Both the position numbers and the translations under genes were made by a program. A stretch of DNA of 64,000 nucleotides, taken from NCBI GenBank assembly GCA_052034525.1, contig JBPOIK010000112.1, positions 47,909 to 111,908 of the forward strand, written 5' to 3'. This document shows, one piece after another, positions 24,036-33,420 of the stretch; the stretch's first letter is position 1; each line of letters begins with the position of its first letter. The notes beneath the pieces were generated by a model. It was not told the origin of the DNA and ran no database searches. It was given only the letters and a program-made list of their open reading frames with translations. Origin of the DNA: JAFGJQ01 sp052034525 (GTDB lineage: Bacteria; Planctomycetota; Phycisphaerae; UBA1845).

Positions 24036-26822
24036 TCACGTGCCGGTTCCGGCCGGGCCCGGAGCTGCGTACAGGATTTCGATCTCCATCCGTCCGGGCT
24101 GACAGGGAATTCGCAACGGTTGGGCCGTGTCCGCCTCCACAACTGTTCCATTCACGCGCACCTGGGTCGGGCGAGCGTCGTCCGGATGTCGCATGGCCAA
24201 GCGAATGGTCCGCGGCGGGATTCGTTGCGGCGGGTCCAGGCGGATCCGCGTCTTTCGACCGCCTTCCAGGGCTTCGAGGACGAACGACACGGCGCCGAAG
24301 CCGGTCGGTGCGTTGCGAACATCGATTGCCTTTCCCGGCGCCAGCCAGTGCTTGGGAACGCCGCGTCCGATGACGAGTTCGTCGCCTTCCTCCTGCACGA
24401 TCATGTTTCGCAGGAGCCGCAGTTGTTGGGTGCCGGAGTAGAGGTGTGGCGTGGTCGGGGTCGGCTGGCCCGTCATGATCTGGGTGACTTCGACGCCGCA
24501 ATACGTGTCCCGGCCCATGCCGCAGGCAAGCGTGCCGTAGAAGCCCAGCAATACCCGTTCGATCTCCTCCCGGCGCAGACAATTGAGCCAGTAGCCGTAG
24601 GTGTAGGCGTGATCCACCCCGTCGTCGAACGCACACATGCCGAGAGTCAACCCGCCCCGTTTCTCCAGTCCGTGAACCAGCAGCATGGCTAATGGGTCCC
24701 GGGGATCCAGCCATTCGGTCTCCAGGAGCATGGAGGCGACCAGGCCGTAATAGCCGCCGGTGCGATACTGATTCGCCACCAGGTGGCGCCGGGTGTCCGG
24801 TTCCATCGGGAGCAGTCGTACGCCGTCGTGTTCGAAGGCAGCCGCCTTCATGGAGGCCAGAATGTCGCGACGATACGCGGCCGCCGCCTCCGCGAACCGC
24901 CGGGCGTCCTGCCGCAGGCCGGCGTCGACCAGCACCCGGGCGGCGCACTCCAGTCCCGCGCAGCAATAGACATCGCCCAGGTAGCTGAACGTCGGATCCG
25001 GATGATCGGCATAGGGCGCAAATCGAATGAGGCCGTGAACAAGCGTCGGCTGGTCTGCGGCCGGCGTTTTCTCCCGCGCGGCCAGGGTCCAGTCGCCCAT
25101 GCGGACCAGCGTTGGCGCCACGGATTTCAGATAGTCCAGGTCTCCGGTCAGTCGATAATGCTCGCTCAGGGCCAGCATGAGGCTTCCGTGGTCGGGCAAG
25201 CCGTAATTGACGCAGAAGAGCCCGTCGTCGCGAAGCAGGGCGAGCAGCGACCGCAGATACCGTTCCGCGTCCGGGTGATACCCCCAGAGATCCAGGGCAT
25301 GGCAATACAGGGCCGCGCTGTATCCGAACACGTTTTCGTAAAACCCGGCTCCGTCGTGCGGCTCGTACAGATCGCCGTTCTTGTCGACATTCAGGAAGTT
25401 GTAGGCCAGCCAGGCACGCCAGGCGTCGTTGACCCGTTGCTCCGGCACGTTGACCGTCATGCCGCGGTCCGCCAATTCCGACCAGACGCGCCGCACGTCC
25501 TCCAGACGCCGGTCGAACTCCTCCGCGTCCACTTCGCCGGCAGAACCGCGCGCCAGCGGCGAGGGAATCCGGCACTGAATCATCGCCATGCCGTGGGCCG
25601 GCGCCTTCAGGTGGCGATCCAGGGGTGAGGATTCCCCGGCCTTGGTCTTGATCCGAAGGAGCACCGGCACCGTCGCCTCGTTCGGATCGCGGTTGTGGAC
25701 TTCCAGCCGCACGAATGCCCACAGGGGCTTGTCCGGACTCATGTCTTCGGACCAGCCGAACACGGTCTGCCGATACCGCAGTCCGTTATTCTCCCACGTG
25801 CTCGTGACGACGGGCAGCCATCCGCCATGCAACTCCTTGCGGCATCCACCCGTTCCGAAGCGGGCGGGCGGCGACCCCGCCTCGAACCACGCCGTGTCGC
25901 CCGTTTGCTCCCAGAGATCCGAGTCGTCGGCAAGCTGGACAGTCCCGTCGTACTCGACGCCGATCTCGTAGGGATGGTCCTTGACACCGACCACCTCGCG
26001 CGGTTCGGCCAGGGCGGGCAGGCGTCCGGCCACTGCGTCAAAGGTCGGATCGCCCGGCAGTCTGAGAATGGCCTGCCCGAGCGGGTCTGCCAGCGCCTCG
26101 GCGCGGGACCGTGCTTCTTCCGGCGTCATTCGCATGCGATCGGCGGCAGTGGGTTCGACCCGCACGTCGCGGATTCGTGAGATGGCCGGTTGACCGCGTT
26201 CTCCGTAGTCGGCGTTCAGCGTGCCGCTGGACTCGTCCAGGCCGTAGCCTTTGCCGACGATCAGAAGCCGGGGCGGTCCGAGGAGGCGGTCTGGACGGGG
26301 CTCGCAGCGCTCCGTTTGCCATCCGTGGCCGTCCGGATTTGTGAGGAATCGCACACAGTCCATTCCCAATTCGATCCCGACGGGCTGCCAGTCGGCGAAC
26401 GCGCAGCGGGCCAGATCGAGTTCCTGCCGCTGACCGGCCGTCGTGACGCAGGCATAGAAACGGCCCTCACCGCGCGGAATGATGCCGATCTGGCACCAGT
26501 CGCCCGGGCCCCAGTACAGGAACAGGGAAGTGGCCCAACTGATGCCTGAGCCGGCCTGTATGGCGCAGGTTGCTCGCACGTGGTCACGGTCCAGGCGGCG
26601 TTCGATGTGAGCGAACGTGTTCTCAGCGGCGGTGATTTCCAGGATTCCGTCATGCATGACAAGGGTGTTGCCTGTGGAAGCGTCGACGGTCCAGGCGGGG
26701 TCGAGGGCAGGCCCGTCAAACCGATCATGCAGGATCAGCGCCCGTTCATCCGATGCGCCTCCGTGCAAGGTGAGGGAAGCGCTTCCCGTCAACAGAATGG
26801 CCAGTATTCGCGTTCGATTCAT
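24036..26822 (-). CDS. Secreted six-hairpin glycosidase-like protein
   Basis: A 928-residue exported protein. The signal peptide is MNRTRILAILLTGSASLTLHG. Residues about 30-190 look like a concanavalin-A/LamG-type sandwich (ILHDRFDGPALDPAW ... FLYWGPGDWCQIG). A beta-rich linker (about 270-390) precedes an (alpha/alpha)6-barrel domain (about 430-800) with the pattern of rhamnosidase-like or GH94-like hairpins, for example WRAWLAYNFLNVDKNG, DHGSLMLALSEHYRLTGD and YTYGYWLNCLRREEI. The end is beta-rich (IRLAMRHPDDARPTQVRVNG). Substrate and catalytic acid are not clear; EPHDGAGFYENVFGY and EVTQIMTG hold acidic candidates. I chose ATG 26822 (GGAGC 6 bases ahead) over ATG 26843. A role in polysaccharide breakdown is inferred. 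Confidence 0.8.
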   Translation of the reverse strand: MNRTRILAILLTGSASLTLHGGASDERALILHDRFDGPALDPAWTVDASTGNTLVMHDGILEITAAENTFAHIERRLDRDHVRATCAIQAGSGISWATSLFLYWGPGDWCQIGIIPRGEGRFYACVTTAGQRQELDLARCAFADWQPVGIELGMDCVRFLTNPDGHGWQTERCEPRPDRLLGPPRLLIVGKGYGLDESSGTLNADYGERGQPAISRIRDVRVEPTAADRMRMTPEEARSRAEALADPLGQAILRLPGDPTFDAVAGRLPALAEPREVVGVKDHPYEIGVEYDGTVQLADDSDLWEQTGDTAWFEAGSPPARFGTGGCRKELHGGWLPVVTSTWENNGLRYRQTVFGWSEDMSPDKPLWAFVRLEVHNRDPNEATVPVLLRIKTKAGESSPLDRHLKAPAHGMAMIQCRIPSPLARGSAGEVDAEEFDRRLEDVRRVWSELADRGMTVNVPEQRVNDAWRAWLAYNFLNVDKNGDLYEPHDGAGFYENVFGYSAALYCHALDLWGYHPDAERYLRSLLALLRDDGLFCVNYGLPDHGSLMLALSEHYRLTGDLDYLKSVAPTLVRMGDWTLAAREKTPAADQPTLVHGLIRFAPYADHPDPTFSYLGDVYCCAGLECAARVLVDAGLRQDARRFAEAAAAYRRDILASMKAAAFEHDGVRLLPMEPDTRRHLVANQYRTGGYYGLVASMLLETEWLDPRDPLAMLLVHGLEKRGGLTLGMCAFDDGVDHAYTYGYWLNCLRREEIERVLLGFYGTLACGMGRDTYCGVEVTQIMTGQPTPTTPHLYSGTQQLRLLRNMIVQEEGDELVIGRGVPKHWLAPGKAIDVRNAPTGFGAVSFVLEALEGGRKTRIRLDPPQRIPPRTIRLAMRHPDDARPTQVRVNGTVVEADTAQPLRIPCQPGRMEIEILYAAPGPAGTGT

Positions 26823-27124
26823 TCGATTGCTCCGAATTGCCATTGCCTGGCGTCGAGCTGACCGTGTCGGCGCGAGAGTGCTTCCTCCGGTATGACGGCA
26901 CCGCGTCACTGCGGCTGGTCGTGCCGTCCGGGCGCCGACGTGCTGAGTTCCGGTCATCCCATTGCGGTCAGACCTGGCTATCTGCGCAAAGCGGATGCCC
27001 CGTCTGATCCCGCATGAAATGCCCTGTGACGCCGACCGGAGACCGTTGCCCCCGTTGGTGTCCGTCCGGTTGCCTTGACAGCGCGCCCCGCCCGTGGGAC
27101 TGCCGCCGACATGAGCTCGGGCGC
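26823..27124. other. Gene-free stretch, nothing recognisable
   Basis: This 302-bp gap lies between the glycosidase start and the stop of the thiamine-binding gene, both on the minus strand. No convincing promoter, terminator or RNA is visible. A TTGACA at 27075-27080 points the wrong way for the glycosidase and has no -10 partner. Confidence 0.4.
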
Positions 27125-27442
27125 TCAAGACGATTGCCGCAGCGGCCGACCAAGCTTCTTTTCGATGCTTGCGATTTTCGCGTCCAGCCGTCCGGATGGG
27201 CCGTAACGGGCGTCGATTTTGATGGAACAGGAGACACGATGACAGTCCGCGGACATCCGGCGATAGCACTCCGTCACGACGGCCAGGCACTCGTCCCATT
27301 CGCCTTCGAGTACCGTGCCCATGGGATTCAATCGATAGGGCAGTCCACTGCGGTCGATGATGTCCAGACTGCGCGCCACGTATTCGCTGACCGACTCCCC
27401 CTTGTCCAACGGCATCATGGAGAACTCAAGCAGCACCGACAT
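27125..27442 (-). CDS. MTH1187-family thiamine-binding protein
   Basis: A 105-residue protein of the MTH1187/YqgV family (thiamine-binding protein, formerly UPF0045). It has a ferredoxin-like fold that forms tetramers and binds thiamine or HMP-like ligands. Visible family pattern: VLLEFSMMPLDKGESVSEYVARSLDIIDRSG, then YRLNPMGTVLEGEWDECLAVV with the PMGTxxEG signature, and CSIKIDARYG near residue 80. ATG 27442 has AGGAGG 6 bases upstream, which fixes the start. It follows ychF by 50 bp on the same strand and is likely cotranscribed. Longer upstream reading of this frame overlaps ychF and is not homologous. Confidence 0.9.
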   Translation of the reverse strand: MSVLLEFSMMPLDKGESVSEYVARSLDIIDRSGLPYRLNPMGTVLEGEWDECLAVVTECYRRMSADCHRVSCSIKIDARYGPSGRLDAKIASIEKKLGRPLRQSS

Positions 27443-27492
27443 AGTCGCCTCCTGCATCCCTCGAATCTTCGATTCCGTGATTCCCTGATCCG

Positions 27493-28557
27493 TCAGATAT
27501 TGAACTTGATCAGAATCACGTCCCCATCCTGCACGATATATCCCTTGCCTTCCTGACGCACCTTCCCGGCCGCTTTGGCCGCCTTGTAATCGCCGATCGC
27601 CAGCAGATCGGTGTACGCCACCGTCTCGGCTCGGATGAACCCCCGGGCCAGGTCGGTGTGGATTCGCCCGGCCGCCTCCACTGCGGTGATCCCCCTGGGT
27701 GCGCTCCACGCGCGGGCTTCGGTCGGACCGGCCGTCAGGAACGTGATGTATCCCAATGCGTCGTGGCAGGCGCGGATCAGCCGCTCTTGCGCCGGCGCGT
27801 CCAGCCCCATGTCCGCCAGGAAGACCGCCCGGTCGGCTTCTTCCAATCGGGCCATCTCCGCCTCCAGCTCGGCGGACAGGAGCACTGCCGCCCGGGCGTA
27901 CGCGGGCACCGGCGGCTCCTCGTCCGCCGCGTGATCCTCCGCCACGTTGAAAACGACGATAAGCGGTTTTTCCGTAAGGAACGGAAAGCTGTTCAGCAGG
28001 CCCGCCGCTTCCGTGGTCTCCTCCAGCACGCTCGAAATCGAGCGCGAGTCCTCCAGCGCTTCCCGACAGCGATGAAGCACCGCCAGTTCTCGCCTCTCTG
28101 CGTCGTGCCGGGTGGGCTTCTTCAACGCGGCCTCCAGCTTCTCGATGCGGTTGGTCACCGTCTCCAGATCGCCGAAGACCAGTTCTTCCCGGATTTCCAC
28201 GAGGTCCGCCGACGGGTCCACCCGATTGCGATATGCCGGTACCGCGTCGCTTTCGAACGCCCGGACCACGACGACCAGACAGTCCGTGCTGCGGATGTCC
28301 GGAAGGTGCTTGCGGAACTGTTCTCGCCCGTGCGCGTCCGCCAGCGAAAACCCAGGAAAGTCGGTGAACTCGATGTTTGCGTGTGTGATTTTTTTGGAGG
28401 CGAAAATTTTCGCCAGCGGTTTCAGGCGGCGGTCGGGAACGGGAACGGCCGCCCGCCGAAGCTGGGGGATCTGCCCGGGCACCGGTGGCATCCCGGTTGC
28501 CGCGGCAAAAAGCGTGCTTTTTCCCGATTGGGGCAGCCCGATGATCCCGCAGTTCAT
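27493..28557 (-). CDS. ychF: YchF-type P-loop NTPase (Obg family)
   Basis: A 354-residue YchF-family protein, an ATP-preferring member of the Obg GTPases that binds ribosomes and modulates translation and stress responses. The P-loop is GLPQSGKST (residues 7-15). G3 is in TDFPGF. The specificity motif is FNVAED; YchF proteins have NxxE instead of NKxD, which explains ATP preference. A helical insertion with coiled-coil character occupies about 120-190. The C-terminal TGS-type domain contains FLTAGPTEARAWSAPRG and ends GKGYIVQDGDVILIKFNI. ATG 28557 is the natural start, since homology begins MNCGIIGLP. It is divergent from the TPR gene. Confidence 0.95.
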   Translation of the reverse strand: MNCGIIGLPQSGKSTLFAAATGMPPVPGQIPQLRRAAVPVPDRRLKPLAKIFASKKITHANIEFTDFPGFSLADAHGREQFRKHLPDIRSTDCLVVVVRAFESDAVPAYRNRVDPSADLVEIREELVFGDLETVTNRIEKLEAALKKPTRHDAERRELAVLHRCREALEDSRSISSVLEETTEAAGLLNSFPFLTEKPLIVVFNVAEDHAADEEPPVPAYARAAVLLSAELEAEMARLEEADRAVFLADMGLDAPAQERLIRACHDALGYITFLTAGPTEARAWSAPRGITAVEAAGRIHTDLARGFIRAETVAYTDLLAIGDYKAAKAAGKVRQEGKGYIVQDGDVILIKFNI

Positions 28558-28772
28558 GGTGTTCCTGTTCCTCGGGCGGGCGATTGTAGGCAGCCCGGCC
28601 CTTCGGTCAAGGCAACGCCTGTCCGCCGGCGCGGGCGGCTTGCATCCGTTTGCGCTCTCGTTCGGCCTGTTCCGTGAATCGACGGCCCCGGCCGGTTGTT
28701 CGGACGGCTGGCGGCCGATACCATGCAGGCAGGGTCGTCTGGAAAGGCGGCCGAGGGTACGGCGCAGGCGAT

Positions 28773-30113
28773 ATGAACGACTGGTACGATGCAGAGCAGC
28801 GGATCGAGCGGGCCCAGCAGTTGTCCGAGTCCCGGCAGTGGGAAGACGCGCTGGTGGAGGTGGATGCGGCGCTGCGGATCAACCCGCACAATCCGCTGTG
28901 GCACGCGCACCGCGGGTTTCTGCTGGACCAACTGGAGCGCTTCGATGAAGCCGTCACCGCGTACCAGGCCGCCCTGGACCTGGAGCCGGAGGAGCCGGAG
29001 CTGGCGCTCTCGCTGGGCATCGACCTGGCCCGCCTGGGCCGCCTCACCGAAGCACTGGCGGTGCTGTCGGACCTTGCCCGGCGCCAGCCCGACTGCGAGC
29101 CGGCGTACGCCCACCGGATCATGATGTTCGCCGAACTGGGCGAGCATCAGCGGGCCGAGGAAATGTTCTACCTCGCCCAGCAGATCGACGACGAATCACC
29201 CTACGCATTCTTCCACATGGGGGCCTCCCTGGCCATGCGGGGAGAGTATGACCGAGCCATCTATTGCTGGCGTCGCGTGCTGGAGTTGGCCCCGGACTTC
29301 CCCGGCGTGAATCAGCGAATCGGCCGGGCCTGCCGGGCCAAAGGCCAACTCGACGAGGCCCGGGCGTATTACCTGACAGAGCTTCGCCAAGATCCCGGCG
29401 ACATTGAGGTTCTGATGGAACTGGGCGAACTGGAGATCCAGGCCCAGAACTTCACCCAGGCACTGGGCAAGTTTACCCAGGTCGCCGAGCTGGAGCCCAC
29501 AAACGTGGCCGCCCATATGGCGGTCGGTGAGCTTCTCCTGCGTGGCGGCCAGCCCACACAGGCCGAATCCTGGCTCAAAAAGGCCCGGGAGCTCGACCCC
29601 CAATACCCCAACCTGGCCCTGCGGACCGGCCAGATGTACCTTCTGCTGGGGCGGTATGAAGAGGCCCGCTCAGAGCTGGCGTCGGCCCTGAAGGCTGATT
29701 CGGACAACCCTGTGGCGGCCATGGCCATGGGAGACTGCCTGCTCCAATTGGGCAAGCCGGGCCAGGCCGAGTGGATGTTCCGCCAGGTCATTGCCCACGA
29801 CGCCAAGTCCGCTCCGGCCCACCACCATCTTGGGGTGTGCTACCTCATGCAGGGCAGATGCGACGCCGGCCTGGCCCAGTGCCAGCAGGCGATCGAACTT
29901 AAGCCGGACTACGTGACGGCCATGCACCAAGCGGCCCTGGCCTGCCTGGAATTGGGACAATGGTCGCAGGCTCGGGCCCTGCTCGACAGGGCCTTGGCCA
30001 TCGAACCGCAGAACAAGGCTCTCTCCTACCTTCGGAGCCGCCTGTGGCGCAAGCGGTTGCGCAGAACCATGCTGCGCCTTCTCGCCTGGTTCCGGCCCCC
30101 CCAATCCCGCTGA
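28773..30113 (+). CDS. TPR-repeat protein
   Basis: A 446-residue protein made almost wholly of tetratricopeptide repeats, about eleven units from residue 5 to 425. Examples are WEDALVEVDAALRINPHNPL, FDEAVTAYQAALDLEPEEPE, YDRAIYCWRRVLELAPDFPG and WSQARALLDRALAIEPQNKA. The C-terminal 25 residues are basic (WRKRLRRTMLRLLAWFRPP), which could bind membrane or nucleic acid. No signal peptide is seen, so it is probably cytoplasmic or membrane-associated through the tail. ATG 28773 is chosen because the repeat pattern starts there; the open frame upstream is Arg-rich and unlike it. TPR arrays mediate protein contacts; the partner is unknown. Confidence 0.9.
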   Translation: MNDWYDAEQRIERAQQLSESRQWEDALVEVDAALRINPHNPLWHAHRGFLLDQLERFDEAVTAYQAALDLEPEEPELALSLGIDLARLGRLTEALAVLSDLARRQPDCEPAYAHRIMMFAELGEHQRAEEMFYLAQQIDDESPYAFFHMGASLAMRGEYDRAIYCWRRVLELAPDFPGVNQRIGRACRAKGQLDEARAYYLTELRQDPGDIEVLMELGELEIQAQNFTQALGKFTQVAELEPTNVAAHMAVGELLLRGGQPTQAESWLKKARELDPQYPNLALRTGQMYLLLGRYEEARSELASALKADSDNPVAAMAMGDCLLQLGKPGQAEWMFRQVIAHDAKSAPAHHHLGVCYLMQGRCDAGLAQCQQAIELKPDYVTAMHQAALACLELGQWSQARALLDRALAIEPQNKALSYLRSRLWRKRLRRTMLRLLAWFRPPQSR

Positions 30114-30274
30114 CCCTGGCGCAGCCCGCTGCCGGCCGTGGGTGCGATCTGCGCAGATTCCGCGCCCTTGCACTTGACAAGAAAGATGCAACCCGGACAG
30201 TACTTTCCCCGTACAATGAGGCTGATGACGGGTGTTTGTGCACCCGGTGTTTCGCAAAAGGAGTGGCGACAACG

Positions 30275-31381
30275 ATGACCATGCGCATTTGGACGGTATT
30301 GGGCATTGTTCTCGGGCTTGTCGGACAGGCGTTGCCGGCTGGCGCGCAAAGCCAGGGCAACAATGACGCGGAGAAGGCCCGGGAATTCGTGTACCGATCC
30401 TGGCCTGTAGATGACATGATCCGCCAGGCGGCGGAAAACGTGGCCCGACGGTACAACCTGAATCCGGAACAGACCGCTTTTACCCGCGACATGATGGCCA
30501 AGCGGGTCAACGCGTTTCTGCGGGACCACGAGGACCAGATCTGGCCCGTGGTCCGGGACATGATGCGGTATCAGAACCCGGACCGGAAAATGGACCCGCA
30601 GACGGCCCAACGTCTGGGCCGGGCGATCCGGCCGATCTTCGAGGAGGCCCAGAAGGAGATTCTGGCGGCCAACTCGGAGTGGCGAGACATTCTCAGCGAC
30701 GAGCAGAAGAAACTGCACGACTACGATCGCCAGGAAATGAGCAAAACGTTCCAGGACATGGACAAGCGCTTCGCCGGCTGGGCTCGCGGCAAGGTCGGGG
30801 ACGAACAGGGTATCTTCCCGGAGGACCGCCCGGATACGCCGCCGGTCAACCCTCGACAGCCCAAGCCCACCGAGATTTCCGCGTCCAAGGTGCTTGGGAC
30901 CAGCCTGGAATGGTGGGACGGGTACGTGCAGGCGTTCATCGAGAATTACGAACTGGATGAAGGCCAGATCAACGCCGCCAAATCCATTCTCAAAGAGTTG
31001 AAAGAACGCGCTTCTGCGTACGAGAAAAGCCATGCCGCCGAACTGAAGGCGGTGGAGGAGAAGATTCAGGCGGCCCGCCGGGAGAAGGACGTGAACAAGC
31101 TGGACGCCGCCATGACGGACAAACGGCAGGCCAACCAGTACAAGGTTCAGCTCTTCGAGGAGTTGAAAACACGGCTGGACACGATTCCACGACCGGCTCA
31201 GAAGCAGAAGTACGCGGAGAAGATCAAGGATTTCCGCTGGAAGAATCGTCCCGGCTTCCCCGACGAACCGGACGCCGAGACGGCCTCGAAGCCGACCTCC
31301 ACGGCCCCCGCGGCTGCGGACAAGCCCGTGCCAACTACTCAACCAGCAGCGGACCCGGCCAAGGAAGCGAACAAAAAATGA
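30275..31381 (+). CDS. Exported helical protein with two Spy-like motifs
   Basis: I do not recognise an exact family. The 368-residue protein has a signal peptide (cleavage near ALPAGAQ, residue 24) and is mostly charged alpha-helix. Two stretches resemble the LTxxQ motif of Spy/CpxP-type periplasmic proteins: YNLNPEQTAFTRDMMAKRVN and YELDEGQINAAKSILKELKE. The tail is Pro/Ala/Thr-rich with PTTQPAADPAKEANKK. ATG 30275 lies 11 bases after AAAGGAG. A TTGACA at 30174-30179 and a TACAAT at 30212-30217 lie upstream but are not spaced as one promoter. A periplasmic chaperone or envelope role is a tentative inference. Confidence 0.78.
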   Translation: MTMRIWTVLGIVLGLVGQALPAGAQSQGNNDAEKAREFVYRSWPVDDMIRQAAENVARRYNLNPEQTAFTRDMMAKRVNAFLRDHEDQIWPVVRDMMRYQNPDRKMDPQTAQRLGRAIRPIFEEAQKEILAANSEWRDILSDEQKKLHDYDRQEMSKTFQDMDKRFAGWARGKVGDEQGIFPEDRPDTPPVNPRQPKPTEISASKVLGTSLEWWDGYVQAFIENYELDEGQINAAKSILKELKERASAYEKSHAAELKAVEEKIQAARREKDVNKLDAAMTDKRQANQYKVQLFEELKTRLDTIPRPAQKQKYAEKIKDFRWKNRPGFPDEPDAETASKPTSTAPAAADKPVPTTQPAADPAKEANKK

Positions 31382-31525
31382 CGTGGCAGCCGGTCTCGGC
31401 GTGCAAACCGGCCGACGGATGATCCGCGCGCAGAGCGGTTTTCCGTGGACATGCGGATGACCTGACATTCGTTCTGTCGGCACGACGCAGGTCCGGCCTG
31501 CGGTATCGATGTTCGAACGCCGGCC

Positions 31526-31553
31526 TTGTCTGCGTGTTCCATCGCCGTATGAT
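31526..31553 (+). promoter_or_regulatory. Promoter of the GH9 gene
   Basis: TTGTCT (31526-31531), a 16-bp spacer and TATGAT (31548-31553, five of six). Transcription from about 31560 excludes the start codons at 31534 and 31549 and fits the Shine-Dalgarno GGAGG ahead of GTG 31594. Confidence 0.5.
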
Positions 31554-31593
31554 CCGTGCGGGGGTTCCACGCGAAGCACGGAGGACCGTTATC

Positions 31594-33237
31594 GTGCGAT
31601 TGATTCTCCTTCTGCCCGTCCTGTTGTTCTCATCGGCCGTCGTCGTTCTGGCGGAGCCGTCGGCATCCCCGCCGGCCGAGGCCGGGCCTTGGATTCGCGT
31701 TAACCGCATCGGCTATCTGCCGGACGACGTCAAAATCGCCGTTCTTTCCAGCGATCGGCCTCTGGACGGGCGGTTCTCCGTCGGCGACTTCTCCGCGGAC
31801 ATTGGTGCGGACAGCGGCGCGTGGGGGCCGTTTGCCCACAACTACCGCCTGGATTTTTCCCCCGTGCAGACCGCCGGCACGTACCGCGTGCGCTTTGCCG
31901 GGACGGAATCTCCGTCCTTCCGGATCGACGCCGAGGCATACCGCGACGTGCCGGGCAAGCTGCTGGAGTTCATGCGGCTCCAGCGATGCGGCGAGAATCC
32001 CGTCACCGGCCGCAAGTGTCACCAGCAGGACGCGATCGATGCCCACACCGGCCGGAAGGTTGATCTGACCGGCGGCTGGCACGATGCCGCCGATCGCATC
32101 AAGCACATCATCACCACGTCGTATTGCGTGGCCGGCCTTTTGCTGGCGGATGCGAAGGAGGAGGGGCTCTACGGCGCGGCGTTTCTGCGGAAGGTCCACC
32201 CGGACCCGGACACCCTCTACGTCCAGGTGGGTGACGACCGCGATCACGGTCCGCCCGAAGGGCTCTGGCATGAAGACGCAACCGACTACGGCCACGGCCC
32301 CGGCGGGCCGCGCGCCGCCTGGCCGGCGACCGGCAAGCCGGACGGCCCGACGTACCAGAACGCCTCGACCGGGCTGGCGAGCCTGGCCGGCCGATGCGCG
32401 GCGGCCCTGGTTCTGGCGGGCGATGTCGAGACCGCGCGATCGCTCTATCGGCTGGGCCGATCCCGGCCTGGCTGTGCGATGTCCGTGCCGGTGAAGGCTC
32501 CGCATTATTACGGAGAGAGCACCTGGTACGACGACATGGAATGGGCCGCAGCGGAGTTGTATCTCAATACGCGCGAACCGGAATACCTTACTCACGCCAT
32601 CGAATACGCCCGGCAGGCCGGCGAGAACCCATGGATGGGCAAGTCGCGCCACGGCCACTACGAGTTCTTCCCGTATGTGAACCTGGCGCACTGGCGCCTG
32701 TATCCGCATGTCGATGACCAGACGCGCCAATTCCTGGCGGACGCCTACCGTGCCGGGCTGGAGCGCGTGCGCGAATTGGCCGAAAGGAACCCATATCGCC
32801 TTGGCACGCCGCTGGTCTGGTGTTCCACCAACGACGTGGTCGCGTTCGCCACGCAGGCGGTGTTGTATGAGCGGATGACCGGTGATCGCCGCTACCGGGC
32901 GCTGGCCACGGAGGCGCGGGACTGGGTTTTCGGCCGCAATCCGTGGGGCGTCTCGTTTGTGATCGGCGTGCCGCCGGAGGGCTCGGCGAGCCGGCCGCAC
33001 CATCTGTTCCACAAACTCAAGAACCACTTGCCCGTCGGCGGCCTGGTGGACGGCCCGGTATACAAAGACATCAACGACGGGTTGAAGTTCGCGGATTTCG
33101 GCGACGACCCGCTGGCCCGTTTCCAGTCGGACGTCGGTGTATATCACGACTGCTATTCCGACTTCTCCACAAACGAGCCCATCATCGACGGCACGGTGTC
33201 GCTGCTGCTGTTGCTGCATGTATGGGCGGCGCGGTAG
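31594..33237 (+). CDS. Secreted glycoside hydrolase family 9 enzyme
   Basis: A 547-residue exported GH9 (cellulase-type) enzyme. The signal peptide is MRLILLLPVLLFSSAVVVLA. An N-terminal Ig-like domain (about 30-125, IRVNRIGYLPDDVKIAVLSS) is the CelD_N type. The catalytic (alpha/alpha)6 barrel follows. GGWHDAAD (160-167) supplies the two Asp residues of the base motif (usually GGWxDAGD). The catalytic acid is Glu528 in STNEPIIDGT. The start is GTG 31594 with GGAGG 9 bases upstream; the longer frame from 31534 lacks SD and promoter support. Inverting endo- or exo-beta-glucanase activity is known for the family; the exact substrate is open. There is no dockerin or CBM. Confidence 0.9.
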   Translation: MRLILLLPVLLFSSAVVVLAEPSASPPAEAGPWIRVNRIGYLPDDVKIAVLSSDRPLDGRFSVGDFSADIGADSGAWGPFAHNYRLDFSPVQTAGTYRVRFAGTESPSFRIDAEAYRDVPGKLLEFMRLQRCGENPVTGRKCHQQDAIDAHTGRKVDLTGGWHDAADRIKHIITTSYCVAGLLLADAKEEGLYGAAFLRKVHPDPDTLYVQVGDDRDHGPPEGLWHEDATDYGHGPGGPRAAWPATGKPDGPTYQNASTGLASLAGRCAAALVLAGDVETARSLYRLGRSRPGCAMSVPVKAPHYYGESTWYDDMEWAAAELYLNTREPEYLTHAIEYARQAGENPWMGKSRHGHYEFFPYVNLAHWRLYPHVDDQTRQFLADAYRAGLERVRELAERNPYRLGTPLVWCSTNDVVAFATQAVLYERMTGDRRYRALATEARDWVFGRNPWGVSFVIGVPPEGSASRPHHLFHKLKNHLPVGGLVDGPVYKDINDGLKFADFGDDPLARFQSDVGVYHDCYSDFSTNEPIIDGTVSLLLLLHVWAAR

Positions 33238-33420
33238 GGGGGCCCGAGAGCCCGCCGACGGCGGGGAGGGCTCGTGAGCGGGTCCGGCGGTGCGCGGCCC
33301 CGAAGACTCTCCGCGGCCGATCTTTGCCCGCTTTCCGCTTCCGGACCTCTGTGCGCCAGATGACGCCCGTTCGGAGTTTGGGGCGACGGGCGGTGATCGC
33401 GAAGGAGGAACGTGTCTCCT

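Noticed and set aside
27075..27080. TTGACA as a promoter in the glycosidase upstream gap
   Set aside because: It is oriented away from the glycosidase gene and has no -10 at 16-19 bp.
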